64,000 bases of DNA. It comes from Ahniella affigens (GTDB taxonomy: Bacteria > Pseudomonadota > Gammaproteobacteria > Xanthomonadales > Ahniellaceae). Below are positions 1 through 8,106 of the stretch, piece by piece. Under the pieces are notes generated by a model, which saw nothing but the letters and a program-made list of their open reading frames with translations, made no database searches and was not told the origin of the DNA. Both the position numbers and the translations under genes were made by a program. The DNA lies in assembly GCF_003015185.1 (NCBI RefSeq), contig NZ_CP027860.1, positions 3,162,001-3,226,000 on the forward strand, written 5' to 3'. Each line of letters opens with the position of its first letter. Position 1 is the first letter of the stretch.

Positions 1-496
1 CCGCACGAAGCATCTCGCGCAGTCCCGTTGCACCTGCGCGGCCTGCTGCAGCGGCCGAGTTGCCAGCTTCCACCGAGTCTTGGCGCAGCCCTTGCATCGC
101 GATCGACGCTGACCGCGCGGATACCTCGACGCGTTCGAACGCTGCTGCGGCGCGATCACCCGCGCTGGCCAGGGAGTGCGTCGCCGCGCGCGTATCGCGC
201 ACGTGCTTGGCAGCGGTCGCCGCATTAGTCGCAATCGAGCTCAGACCCTGAGCCGCACCACCGACCCCCTTCGACGCTTGCGCGCCGATCTGCCCGACAT
301 CTGTTTGCGCTTGACGCGATGCGGCCGACACTTTGGCCAGCGCCGCGCCCATCGTACTGAACGCCGTATTCGCCTGGCTCGATGTTTGCGCCGCGGTCTT
401 GCTGATCTGCTGAGTTTCCGCGCGTGCAGCGCGAGCGGCACTAGCGAGGCTAGTGCCGTCTCCTTTCAGATGTAGCCGTGCAACCAGTTCCGTCAT
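1..496 (-). CDS. Tape measure protein, N-terminal part (runs off window)
   Basis: The reading frame opens with ATG at 496 and continues through position 1 without a stop (165 codons visible). It begins MTELVARLHLKGDGTSLASA and then becomes rich in Ala, Gln, Ser and Thr with few aromatic residues, typical of tape measure proteins, which set tail length and enter the host during DNA injection. It starts 1 base after the TAG of the frameshifted tail chaperone, exactly where a tape measure gene is expected. The rest of the gene lies outside the window, so total length and any lysozyme domain cannot be judged. Identity rests on composition and position rather than on a specific motif. Confidence 0.8.
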   Translation of the reverse strand, partial: MTELVARLHLKGDGTSLASAARAARAETQQISKTAAQTSSQANTAFSTMGAALAKVSAASRQAQTDVGQIGAQASKGVGGAAQGLSSIATNAATAAKHVRDTRAATHSLASAGDRAAAAFERVEVSARSASIAMQGLRQDSVEAGNSAAAAGRAGATGLREMLRA

Positions 497-497
497 G

Positions 498-1153
498 CTA
501 CCGGCGTCTGGCGTTCAACACATTTAGCGCGGATGCTTCCATCACGCGGACCTGCAGCAGCAGGCGTTCGTTCAGTGTGAGCCCGATCGTCCGCGCCACG
601 GCTTCGATTTCCGTGGCGGGCACAGGACAATGAAACACTCCCGCGAGCGTTGCCGCGATCGGGAAGCGCAGCCCCTGAAAAACTTGGACCGCTTTCCAGT
701 TGTGCGCGTATACCTCGATGCAACGGTTATTCCTCTCTCTGATCGCGGCGACGACTTCGTCGGGCAGGTTCGGGTCATTGCGGCGCAGCTCTGCAATTTC
801 GAGTTCCGCACTAGGTCCAGGTGTCGCGAGTGCTATCGCGACTTCCTGGAGTTTTTTCCGACCGGGTCCTGCTTGACTGCATCAAAATAGTCGGTAACGA
901 TCGCAGGGCGAACGCAGTCGTGACAGGCTGCAGTCTCGATCGCATCCTCATCGTTTTCGGCGTCGTCAATACCCTCGATTTTGACGACTAACATACGCAC
1001 ATAGTCATCATCATTCATCGTAGGGTCGTGCTTACGCACACCCAGTCTGTAGGTGACTTTAAACTTGTACAGGTCTGGCTTGCCTGAGTCGTTCGGGATC
1101 TGCACTTCGAGCGGCCGTGTGAATGTCGTTACTTTCTTCAACAACTGTGCCAT
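498..1153 (-). CDS. Tail assembly chaperone, -1 frameshift (G-T type) product
   Basis: This is a predicted 218-residue fusion made by -1 frameshifting in the 106-codon gene at 833-1153. The first 101 codons end at AAC (851-853); after slippage the frame continues from base 851 for 117 codons to TAG at 498-500. The second part has no start codon of its own, is open throughout, and reads as a coherent protein with the segment VYAHNWKAVQVFQ, resembling the NW-x-A-hydrophobic core of DUF1799 tail proteins encoded just before tape measure genes. In siphoviruses such as lambda the G and GT products assist tail tube assembly on the tape measure. The site is visible; that it is used is inferred. Confidence 0.82.
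833..1153 (-). CDS. Tail assembly chaperone, unshifted (G type) product
   Basis: A 106-residue protein, starting at ATG 1153 behind an AGGAG ribosome site and ending ...GKNSRKSR. It lies between the tail tube gene and the tape measure gene, the usual place of tail chaperones. The body is acidic and of mixed composition, with a CHDC pair near residues 77-80. The last codons contain the run of six A followed by C that forms the slippery site. Length and position match lambda G-like proteins. No enzymatic motif is present. Function is inferred from context and from the frameshift architecture. Confidence 0.8.
   Translation of the reverse strand: MAQLLKKVTTFTRPLEVQIPNDSGKPDLYKFKVTYRLGVRKHDPTMNDDDYVRMLVVKIEGIDDAENDEDAIETAACHDCVRPAIVTDYFDAVKQDPVGKNSRKSR
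851..857 (-). promoter_or_regulatory. Programmed -1 ribosomal frameshift site (A AAA AAC)
   Basis: On the minus strand the zero-frame codons GGA AAA AAC contain the heptamer A AAA AAC, one of the most efficient bacterial -1 slippery sequences. It lies six codons before the zero-frame stop, and the -1 frame is open from here for 117 codons up to the base before the tape measure start. Confidence 0.85.
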
Positions 1154-1226
1154 CTGCTTCGGCTCCTGGTTTTAAAAGCTGGCGGGGCACCATGCCCCGC
1201 GCAGCGTGACGACTGGCGGGCACTGA

Positions 1227-2180
1227 TTAGGTGCCGCCTCCAAATTCGATTTTGATTTCATCGTTGCCCGTGAGCGGCAGCGCTTTGTATGGGATTTCAT
1301 AGGCGATATCGCCTTCCCACTCGACTTCCTTCGGAATACCGAGCTGCGCATTGGTCACAAACAATCCGACCCGTGATTCCGGCGTGCCCGTGATCGCAGT
1401 CACCCAACTGATCGGAACCTTGGTCTGGTTCTTCCACAGATTCCAAGGATTGATCGTGCCGAACGAGGGGCGCACAATCCGAATGATTCCGGACGGACGG
1501 CGGTCCGTGATCCGCGCGATTCGCGCTTCCGAATGCTCTTTGACCTTCAACTCAGTGTTGAAATCCAGGCTGAAATAAATACCTTCGACCGTGATCCCGT
1601 TGATTGTGACGAAAGCGTTTTCTTTCGTAATCGGCGTCGCCGGATTCGTGAACGCTGAATAGTCTGGATTGACGAAGGCTTGCTCGACCGCTTCCAGACA
1701 GTCACCTTCGAAGCGCACCTTTGCCATGGTGTACTTTTTCATTTCAGCGACGAAGCCAGACCAAGACGCGCGACAGCCCTTCATGGTCTTGAGCGTGCTG
1801 CCATGCTGGAACAGCGCCGTAGCACTTGGGATCGCGGCCGCAACCGGCGTATAACGTGCCAAGGCAGGCGGACCGACCACTAACGTCTCTGCCATGCTTC
1901 CGACGCGAAGTGCGAGCGAAAGGGGCGATGCCTGCCCATTCGTCACTGCGCCGATCAGTGGCGTCGAACCTTCGATGAACCCCTTCACGCCAACGGGCAC
2001 GAATGGGTTTGCGCCAAATGTTGGCCGGTCATACGGAATTTCGAGTTCTTCAGCCTCGATGTTTGATTGCCCGTCGACCAGCCGCAGCGCATTCGCCACG
2101 AACGTCGGGTTTGAGTCGGTGCCTTCGACGGACTCGACTTTGAGCGCAATCGCGCGTGTCTGAAAGGTCTCCAATGGCAT
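1227..2180 (-). CDS. Phage tail tube protein
   Basis: A 317-residue protein starting at ATG 2180 after an AAGGAG site. It begins MPLETFQTRAIALKVES and contains long alternating beta segments, typical of tail tube proteins of transposable siphoviruses such as B3 and D3112. It is followed by the tail chaperone pair and the tape measure gene, the standard siphovirus order tube-chaperone-tape measure. No tail sheath gene is adjacent, so the tail is probably non-contractile. Assignment rests on size, context and overall character; I see no diagnostic catalytic motif and expect none. Confidence 0.72.
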   Translation of the reverse strand: MPLETFQTRAIALKVESVEGTDSNPTFVANALRLVDGQSNIEAEELEIPYDRPTFGANPFVPVGVKGFIEGSTPLIGAVTNGQASPLSLALRVGSMAETLVVGPPALARYTPVAAAIPSATALFQHGSTLKTMKGCRASWSGFVAEMKKYTMAKVRFEGDCLEAVEQAFVNPDYSAFTNPATPITKENAFVTINGITVEGIYFSLDFNTELKVKEHSEARIARITDRRPSGIIRIVRPSFGTINPWNLWKNQTKVPISWVTAITGTPESRVGLFVTNAQLGIPKEVEWEGDIAYEIPYKALPLTGNDEIKIEFGGGT

Positions 2181-2185
2181 CGCGA

Positions 2186-2413
2186 TTACTCCTTACCGTT
2201 GCTGTCGGCGCCGCTTGCTTCGGCTGCCGGTTTGTCGTTGTCGCTGCGCCGCGCACTGCGCTTCGCCGCTTCCGCTTCAGCCAGAGCAGTCTTGCCCGGG
2301 TTCGGCTTCGTGTTTTCCTGCTCGGGATTCGGCACCAACTTGCCGTCTGCGCCCAGAATCCAACTACCGCCTGATTGCGGCACCGGGTCGGCCTTTCTTC
2401 GCTGCCTGCTCAT
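2186..2413 (-). CDS. Small hypothetical phage protein (Mu gp38 position)
   Basis: A 75-residue, very hydrophilic protein rich in Lys, Ala, Glu and Asp, with a central GGSWILGADGKLVPNPE segment. It overlaps the tail terminator stop by 4 bases (ATGA) and ends 5 bases before the tail tube start. The composition suggests a disordered accessory protein. Mu-like phages often carry a short gene here; no function can be read from the sequence. Confidence 0.6.
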   Translation of the reverse strand: MSRQRRKADPVPQSGGSWILGADGKLVPNPEQENTKPNPGKTALAEAEAAKRSARRSDNDKPAAEASGADSNGKE

Positions 2414-2862
2414 CCGTACTTCTCCTTTCGGTATTGAGTCCAGAAACCGTGCTGCACATAGAGCATGCCCTTGGCCTGCTTCAGCACATCACGCGTGCGG
2501 TGTTCCAGCGGCAGCAGCGCCTCGGGATGCGACCAGGCGACAAGCGCTGCAACCACCAAGCGCTCGATGTCCGTGGACGTTTTCTGGACTGCGCCGCCAG
2601 TGGTCGCGCCCCGAAGATTCGACGACACCACCACGACGCCGAACGATGCGTCCGTCTTTTGGTAGAACGCGCCCGTCGATCCGTTGTTTGGTTTCGATCG
2701 CTCCGGGCCAAGCACGACATACGCTGCCGGCATTGCCCTTGGCGCTTCGCCTTCAAGCACCGAGTCCAAGTCAGCGGCACCGTCAACCAACTTCAGGTCA
2801 GGCACCGCGCTGGCCAGGTGAGTGATGAGCGGTTGCACGTCGAGCGGTCCAAGGAATGACAT
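2410..2862 (-). CDS. Tail terminator-like protein (Mu gp37-like)
   Basis: A 150-residue protein starting MSFLGPLDVQPLITHLASAVPDL, with the pattern common in tail terminators: an N-terminal helix followed by beta strands (AAYVVLGPE, FGVVVVSSN) and a C-terminal segment ending FWTQYRKEKYG. Its ATG overlaps the TGA of the DUF1320 gene by one base. In Mu-like phages the gene between the gp36-type protein and the tail tube or sheath encodes the protein that caps tube polymerisation. Family assignment is from position and size. Confidence 0.62.
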   Translation of the reverse strand: MSFLGPLDVQPLITHLASAVPDLKLVDGAADLDSVLEGEAPRAMPAAYVVLGPERSKPNNGSTGAFYQKTDASFGVVVVSSNLRGATTGGAVQKTSTDIERLVVAALVAWSHPEALLPLEHRTRDVLKQAKGMLYVQHGFWTQYRKEKYG

Positions 2863-3371
2863 CAGTAGTCCGCCAGCGTCGTCTGCGTGAACGAGCGCCC
2901 AGGCGCATCGATCAAGATTTCCGAATCGACATCATTGACGACGGGATCGGATGCGCCCAGGGACAGCTTGCCGTCGCGAACCTGCTCAAGAAAGCGCAAC
3001 GCGTCGCGATAGCGAAGCGCTGCACTGTCTTCAGAAGGCTTGCCGATGCGATCGCCCAGCAGACGGAACCACACGATGTCGAGCACCCAGCCCTTCAGGA
3101 CGCCAGGCACTGGCGACAGCGGCAACACATATCGGCCGGCCAAGTAGCCATCGACCAACTGCTCCGTCGCCGCGAGCTCTGCCGATACAGTGGCAAACGC
3201 TGCGTCGGCCGCGTCAATGGCGTCGGTGGGATAGCCAGCCCGCGCGCCACCGGTAAGCGTCAACCGCATCAGCTCAGCCGGCACCACCGCAAGATGCGAT
3301 GGCGTGCAAAGCTGCGCGACCTTTTCAGGATCGCGCAACACGGCAATGTCGGCAGCGGTCAGGTATGCCAC
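2862..3371 (-). CDS. DUF1320 head-tail protein (Mu gp36-like)
   Basis: A 169-residue protein starting with GTG at 3371. The N-terminus MAYLTAADI, the segment VDGYLAGRYVLPL and the following VLKGWVLDIVWFRL are hallmarks of DUF1320 (Mu gp36), thought to be a head-completion or adaptor protein at the neck. It directly follows a small gene and precedes the tail terminator, matching Mu order. Confidence 0.85.
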   Translation of the reverse strand: MAYLTAADIAVLRDPEKVAQLCTPSHLAVVPAELMRLTLTGGARAGYPTDAIDAADAAFATVSAELAATEQLVDGYLAGRYVLPLSPVPGVLKGWVLDIVWFRLLGDRIGKPSEDSAALRYRDALRFLEQVRDGKLSLGASDPVVNDVDSEILIDAPGRSFTQTTLADY

Positions 3372-3374
3372 GGC

Positions 3375-3563
3375 TTACTCGCTGATCGCACCGCAAGCGA
3401 GCAGGGACGCAGCATCAGCCGGCGTCAGCGTGATGCTTTCGCCTTGCTTGTACATCCGCGTCGTCAGCTTGCCCTTTGCATCCGCTTCGCCGTGATTGAT
3501 CGGCGTGTTGACGCGATACGCCTTCGATTCCGGCGCCTGCGCCTTTTCGTTTTCTTTTGCCAT
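3375..3563 (-). CDS. Small phage structural-region protein
   Basis: A 62-residue protein beginning MAKENEKAQAPESKAYRV and ending in a short hydrophobic segment (ADAASLLACGAISE). A GGAG site precedes ATG 3563. It sits between the capsid gene and the DUF1320 gene. Short proteins of this kind, with one central beta-rich stretch (INHGEADAKGKLTTRMYKQG), are common after capsid genes in transposable phages. Function unknown. Confidence 0.6.
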   Translation of the reverse strand: MAKENEKAQAPESKAYRVNTPINHGEADAKGKLTTRMYKQGESITLTPADAASLLACGAISE

Positions 3564-3649
3564 TGCTTACTCCAGAAGTGAGATGTGCGTCTGATCAGAA
3601 CAGGGCGACAGTGCCGCCCTGTCATGGATACGGTCGAAGCGATACCGCG

Positions 3650-4588
3650 TCAGTCGACGACGGTCTGCGCCAAGAATCCGGACGTGATACCGGTCAACAC
3701 CACTTGGCGATCGTCGTCCACTGGATAACACCAAGACTTGATGTTGTTTTCGTAGTACGGCGCGGCGACCGATGGATGCCCTTCCAGCGTATAGGTGTAG
3801 CCGTACGACGGTTCTTCCTTCGTCGGACTCTCGGACACGGGAACGTAGGCCATCACGACGTTCTTGCCCCAAATGTCCGTGAAGTCCCCGGTTGCCTCAT
3901 CGTGCATGATTGCTTTGCCGACCCACACATTGTCGACTTCGAACAGTGCAGCGAGCATCTTCGTTGTGATCGAGTCGCGCCCCGTGTATTTGAACCGATC
4001 CTGGATAGCCGGATGATCTGCCAAGGCATTAAATACCTTGGGGCCGATGACCATGACGTTCGGTTCAACGCCAGTCGTCGCGCGCACGGCGTCACGCCAC
4101 GAGAGCACATTCTTGGCCGGAGTCGATGCGCCATCGTTCCACCGCGCTGAGCCGGTCAGCGCGACCTTATGATTACTGTCGTAGTTCGCGGCGTTTTGCG
4201 ACAGTGTCGCGCATTCATATTCGTGCGCCAGCGCCATACTGCGCAAAGTGATGTTGACTGCGCTACTCGCCAAGTCGATTCCCGGCACCGTGATTGCCTC
4301 TTGCTGGTTTTCAATCGGCACCACAGCTTCGAGCGAATTGCCGCCCAGGCCATAGTTGTCGCCCGAGTAACCGAATTGGATGCGCTTGGTTGCAGTGCCT
4401 GGCGCGCGGGCGGTCTGGTACAACTTGAATGCTTCTTTGCCGAACTTGATGATCTTGCCGCCTCGGACCTTGACGTAGACGCGCGGGAACAGATACGCGC
4501 CAACAGTCTGCGGACTTTTATAGCCACGCGCATGCTGCGACAAAATCGGATCAATAACGCGCGCTTGAGCTGGCGTTTGCTGTGACAT
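3650..4588 (-). CDS. Major capsid protein
   Basis: A 312-residue protein with start ATG 4588 behind TAGGAG. Position after the protease/scaffold and the small decoration-like gene, and the size, fit the major head protein of a Mu-like phage. Recognisable capsid features include the N-terminal segment VIDPILSQHARGY, the middle region EPNVMVIGPKVFNAL and a C-terminal beta-rich stretch (EGHPSVAAPYYENNIKSWCY). It probably has the HK97 fold like other Mu-type major heads, but this cannot be shown from the sequence alone. Confidence 0.8.
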   Translation of the reverse strand: MSQQTPAQARVIDPILSQHARGYKSPQTVGAYLFPRVYVKVRGGKIIKFGKEAFKLYQTARAPGTATKRIQFGYSGDNYGLGGNSLEAVVPIENQQEAITVPGIDLASSAVNITLRSMALAHEYECATLSQNAANYDSNHKVALTGSARWNDGASTPAKNVLSWRDAVRATTGVEPNVMVIGPKVFNALADHPAIQDRFKYTGRDSITTKMLAALFEVDNVWVGKAIMHDEATGDFTDIWGKNVVMAYVPVSESPTKEEPSYGYTYTLEGHPSVAAPYYENNIKSWCYPVDDDRQVVLTGITSGFLAQTVVD

Positions 4589-4634
4589 GGAAGGCTCCTA
4601 AATTGCGAATGAGTTGCGAGTGATCCGCGAACGG

Positions 4635-4970
4635 TCAGTTCTGGATCAGAAGGATTTCGACGCGCGAACCGGCGCCGCTTGCGGCCTGCAGCGAGCGCCC
4701 CGTGATCGGGCCAGCAGTGCGCAGAATCGCTTGCCCACTCGCATTAGTTTCGAGCAGTACACCAGCCGCGAACGCAGCGCCTGCTTCGACGATCGTGGTG
4801 CCGATCACGTCAACCGGGAACGCCTCGCCCGTCGCGGCAATGCTGCGCGCAACGCCCAGTGTGTTGGCTGCAGCGCCAGCCTGGACACTGCCATGCGTGA
4901 CGAAGCGCTCGGCGAGGATCGCGCCCGCAGCAATGCGGGTCAGCGTCAGAAGGGGGATTGATTGACTCAC
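4635..4970 (-). CDS. Putative capsid decoration protein
   Basis: A 111-residue protein starting with GTG at 4970 behind AAGGAA. It is Gly/Ala/Thr/Val-rich with many short beta segments (AGAILAERFVTHG, DVIGTTIVEAGAAF) and resembles DUF2190-type small head proteins found just before the major capsid gene. These stabilise the capsid lattice from outside. Identification is by composition and gene order. Confidence 0.6.
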   Translation of the reverse strand: MSQSIPLLTLTRIAAGAILAERFVTHGSVQAGAAANTLGVARSIAATGEAFPVDVIGTTIVEAGAAFAAGVLLETNASGQAILRTAGPITGRSLQAASGAGSRVEILLIQN

Positions 4971-4982
4971 GGGATAGGTTCC

Positions 4983-6269
4983 TTATTGCGAGACGGCCGC
5001 AACGGCCTGGAGATAGGACAGCCCTGGATTCGCTTTCTGGTGCGCGATCGCGCGATGGTGAATGGCGAGTCGCTCAGGATCGACGGCAGCGTTTTCAGGT
5101 GCCGCGAATGAAACGGTTTCGACCGCCAGGGGATCGCCGGAGCGCTCCGCAAAGCTGATGACCTGCGGCAAGTCGGACAACAATCGGCGCAGGCCATTGG
5201 CCCACTGCTCGGTCACGGTCGCGTCACCTTCCGCAAACGAAATCTCGCCCGGCTGATCTGCGGCCAGCAGCTCGACCACCAGCGGCACATTACGCGGATG
5301 CAGTCGACCACCATCGACCAGGGTCTCGGCAAAGCTCGCTACTTCGGCACGCCGCGCTTCGCGCGCTGCCTTGGCTGCGATGGCGCTCTCTTGTTGCGCG
5401 AGCGCGTTCGCCCGGGTCGCCAGCTCGGTCGCTTGGACCTCAAGCTCTGCAGCGCGTGCAGCAAGGGCCGCCTCGCGATCTGCAAACGATGCATGGGCGG
5501 CCGCGTCTGCAGCAGCTTCTCCCGCTACTGCAGACGCGCCCCCTTCGGTTGTAACTTGCTCGCCAGCGTTTGCGGAACCTTCAGCAAACCCAACCATGCC
5601 CGACTGCTCGGGCGGCGTTGCCGCCTCTTGCACTACATCGACGGACCACGCAGGAATGACCAGGTCGGCTTTCTCGACGCCGTCGCGCTCGATGAGCGAA
5701 TCGCGAAGCCTGCGGAACATCCCGGCGATTTCGCGGAACACATACCAGCGCGAAAAACCAGAGTCCTCGCCAAAACTCACGACGCCCTGCTCACCATCGG
5801 CGAACGATGCATCGCGCAGCCCCTTCACAGCGGGCGGCGTCGCACCGAGAAAACCGATATGGCGCAGGTAGTATTTGCCCGGGGTCGGATTGCGCGGCGC
5901 CGATGGCGTGAAGAAACTCGCAGAGACTTTCTTGTATGCGCCGCGGTTGACCCCTTCGGCAAAATCAGCGTTGACCTGATGCGGCTCAGCGAGCAGCAGA
6001 CCATTCTGCACGCTCAGACTCTTGACCCACCCATAGGCAGGCGCCTCAAGCTCCGGGTGTCCAATGACCAGCGGCGCCTCGCTCTTCTGCGGCGAATACG
6101 CTTCGGCGATCTGCTGCAGATCGTTGGTCGTGATTTCGTACTCATGACCGTCGACCGCGCGATGCTTGCCGGCCCGAAAGACTTCAATGGGTTTGTGTGA
6201 CTTGGACATGCCGGCGATCGTCGCTGATCCACCAGCGGCACCCGGATTCAAATCATTGAATTGCCCCAT
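4983..6269 (-). CDS. Mu I-like head maturation protease with scaffold domain
   Basis: A 428-residue protein from ATG 6269, which has a strong GGAGAGGTGAGG site in front; an alternative ATG at 6299 overlaps the previous stop. The N-terminal half (EVFRAGKH, EAPLVIGHPELEAPAYGWVKSL, GAYKKVSASFF) matches the Mu gpI / gp32 protease family, including the conserved GHP. The C-terminal half has a long Ala/Glu/Arg coiled-coil region (about 260-310), typical of the scaffold part that in Mu is also made separately as gpZ. An internal start for a free scaffold is possible but was not pinned down. Confidence 0.85.
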   Translation of the reverse strand: MGQFNDLNPGAAGGSATIAGMSKSHKPIEVFRAGKHRAVDGHEYEITTNDLQQIAEAYSPQKSEAPLVIGHPELEAPAYGWVKSLSVQNGLLLAEPHQVNADFAEGVNRGAYKKVSASFFTPSAPRNPTPGKYYLRHIGFLGATPPAVKGLRDASFADGEQGVVSFGEDSGFSRWYVFREIAGMFRRLRDSLIERDGVEKADLVIPAWSVDVVQEAATPPEQSGMVGFAEGSANAGEQVTTEGGASAVAGEAAADAAAHASFADREAALAARAAELEVQATELATRANALAQQESAIAAKAAREARRAEVASFAETLVDGGRLHPRNVPLVVELLAADQPGEISFAEGDATVTEQWANGLRRLLSDLPQVISFAERSGDPLAVETVSFAAPENAAVDPERLAIHHRAIAHQKANPGLSYLQAVAAVSQ

Positions 6270-6295
6270 TACCTCACCTCTCCACTGTACATAGT

Positions 6296-6763
6296 TCAAG
6301 GGCTCGCCGACAACGCGTCGTCGAGATAGTCGATTGCAAGCTGTCGGATCGTGTCGGCGTCCGCTGTGCTAATTCCGAGAAAGGAACGCGCGGGCACGGC
6401 AGCGGGTCCTGCAGGCATGCCCGGAGTTCCACCGAACTGATGTAGCGCTGAGTACTCTTCTGCCGACCCAACGACAACGTCTTCTTCTGAAGGCTCTGCG
6501 CGCAATAGGTCGCGCAGGTAGCCATGCAGCACCAGAATGGACCCTTTACCGGCCTTGCGTGCCAGGGTTCGCTTCTTCAACGGCAGCCACGACTGACCAT
6601 CTGGCGCGATCTTGGTCGAGAATCTCTTTTCAGTGCTTTCGACGAGCGCTTCGCCGATCGATGCCATAAGCGGCCGGACCCGCAGACCGCGCTCGATCAG
6701 CGTGTTGCAGACCCGAGCAAAATCGGCATCGTCGAATTCAACCTGAACGGTAAAGCCACTCAT
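6296..6763 (-). CDS. Virion morphogenesis protein (Mu gpG/gp31-like)
   Basis: A 155-residue protein that starts 4 bases inside the end of the MuF gene (ATGA overlap). The segments STEKRFSTKIAPDGQSW and LHGYLRDLL, followed by YSALHQFGG, are the signature of the phage virion morphogenesis / tail completion family to which Mu G belongs. It probably acts in head-tail joining or tail assembly. Location between MuF and the protease gene is the same as in Mu. Confidence 0.87.
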   Translation of the reverse strand: MSGFTVQVEFDDADFARVCNTLIERGLRVRPLMASIGEALVESTEKRFSTKIAPDGQSWLPLKKRTLARKAGKGSILVLHGYLRDLLRAEPSEEDVVVGSAEEYSALHQFGGTPGMPAGPAAVPARSFLGISTADADTIRQLAIDYLDDALSASP

Positions 6764-7974
6764 GGCTTTGGACCCTCCAACCAGACTAGACGGCGCAATG
6801 TCTCAGCGGACACCGCCCGCGACTGACTGAACCAGATCGCCGCCACACGACCTTGCTGTGATGTCGCGAACGCATGCGCGACCCATTGCCCATCTGGCTG
6901 CAGCAACGCAAACACAATCGCCGGCTCTGCAGGCACAGACAGATCCAGAAACACCGCCGTCGAATTCGAAGCCAGCGCGCGGGGCAGGTCATCCAACACG
7001 CTGCGCTGCAGTCCGGCATTGACTGACGATCTAACGGCGTCATCGGATGCAGCGAGCAACGTCGATTGCACTGGCACGCCGCGCGTCTCCAGCGTGCTGA
7101 GCGTTGACGCACGCAGGAACCCTGCAGGCGCGACATAGCCTGCAGGGCCGCCATCGATCATGCGCTCGACCTGATCGGGCCATGCTTGAAAGTAGTCGGC
7201 TTGGCGCGTTTGCGCGTCGCGCAGGGCGACCCCGCGCCAGGTCGGCGGCATCTGCAGGATTCGTTGACCGAACGCCGCAGCTGCCGGCATGGATGCAGCT
7301 TGCTCGCCCGGGCTGTAGTCAAACCCCGGATCGATGCCGTTCGGCACGTCGTGAACTTCGCCCGTTGTCTTGTCTGTCCATTGGCGCGTGCCGTCATCGG
7401 GGCCGGAGTCGCGCAGCGTGAGCCCCTCGCGCTCGATGTCACGACGTGACACCGCACGAACGCGACACTTGCAGCCCCAGCCGTTCATCGGCATGTGTGT
7501 CTTCCACCACGGATCGTCGGCGCGCAGCGTTACGCGGTCCCAACTGAGATGCAGCGGGCGGGGCCATTTTGATTCGGGCGAATGCTGGTACACCCAGCAC
7601 GGCCGCACCGCGAGCATGTCGGGGTCCGTAAGTTGCGCGTACCGGCCCGCATTGAATGCCTGCCGAATGTTCGTGTCATAGATCACACGTGCGCGCCAGT
7701 CAGTGCCGCCCTTTGGTTCCCAGCCGGCTGCGGCGACGATTTTCCGAAAGTCCCGCTTGAATGCGTCAAACGACTGGCCAGCCTGGCCACGCCCGACTGC
7801 CTGGCGGATTGATTCGAGCAGATCACTGCGCGCAACACCGGCGACCATGAACCCGTGCGAGTGATCGCCGCGCCATAATCCGGTCCACGTCGCTGTCGGC
7901 ACGTTGACCTTGCGCCGAAAGAACGCCAACTGTTGGGGAAACGGCGACTTGAGACCTGCCGAAATTTTGGCCAT
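6760..7974 (-). CDS. Minor head protein (Mu F/gp30-like) with C-terminal extra domain
   Basis: A 404-residue protein; ATG at 7974 (MAKISAGLK) is chosen over an upstream GTG at 8004. The central region with RARVIYDTNIRQAFNAGRY, PESKWPRPLHLSWDRVTL and MPMNGWGCKCRVRAVSRRD is the classic MuF domain, including the Cys-x-Cys pair. MuF proteins are carried in the head near the portal. The last 90 residues (from about LDDLPRALASNSTAVFLD) resemble the variable C-terminal domains of MuF proteins described as PBECR/toxin-like, so the protein may deliver an effector at infection. That last point is inference. Confidence 0.86.
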   Translation of the reverse strand: MAKISAGLKSPFPQQLAFFRRKVNVPTATWTGLWRGDHSHGFMVAGVARSDLLESIRQAVGRGQAGQSFDAFKRDFRKIVAAAGWEPKGGTDWRARVIYDTNIRQAFNAGRYAQLTDPDMLAVRPCWVYQHSPESKWPRPLHLSWDRVTLRADDPWWKTHMPMNGWGCKCRVRAVSRRDIEREGLTLRDSGPDDGTRQWTDKTTGEVHDVPNGIDPGFDYSPGEQAASMPAAAAFGQRILQMPPTWRGVALRDAQTRQADYFQAWPDQVERMIDGGPAGYVAPAGFLRASTLSTLETRGVPVQSTLLAASDDAVRSSVNAGLQRSVLDDLPRALASNSTAVFLDLSVPAEPAIVFALLQPDGQWVAHAFATSQQGRVAAIWFSQSRAVSAETLRRLVWLEGPKP

Positions 7975-8106
7975 CAGACGACACCCCCGGGAGCCGATCG
8001 GCACCCCCGTTCCGGTCCGTTCACCCGCGTTACGGGGTCGCCCCGGCCTGCGGAGCTTTTTAAACCGGTTTTAAATGGGGTTTTAGCCATGACCGACACC
8101 CTGCGA

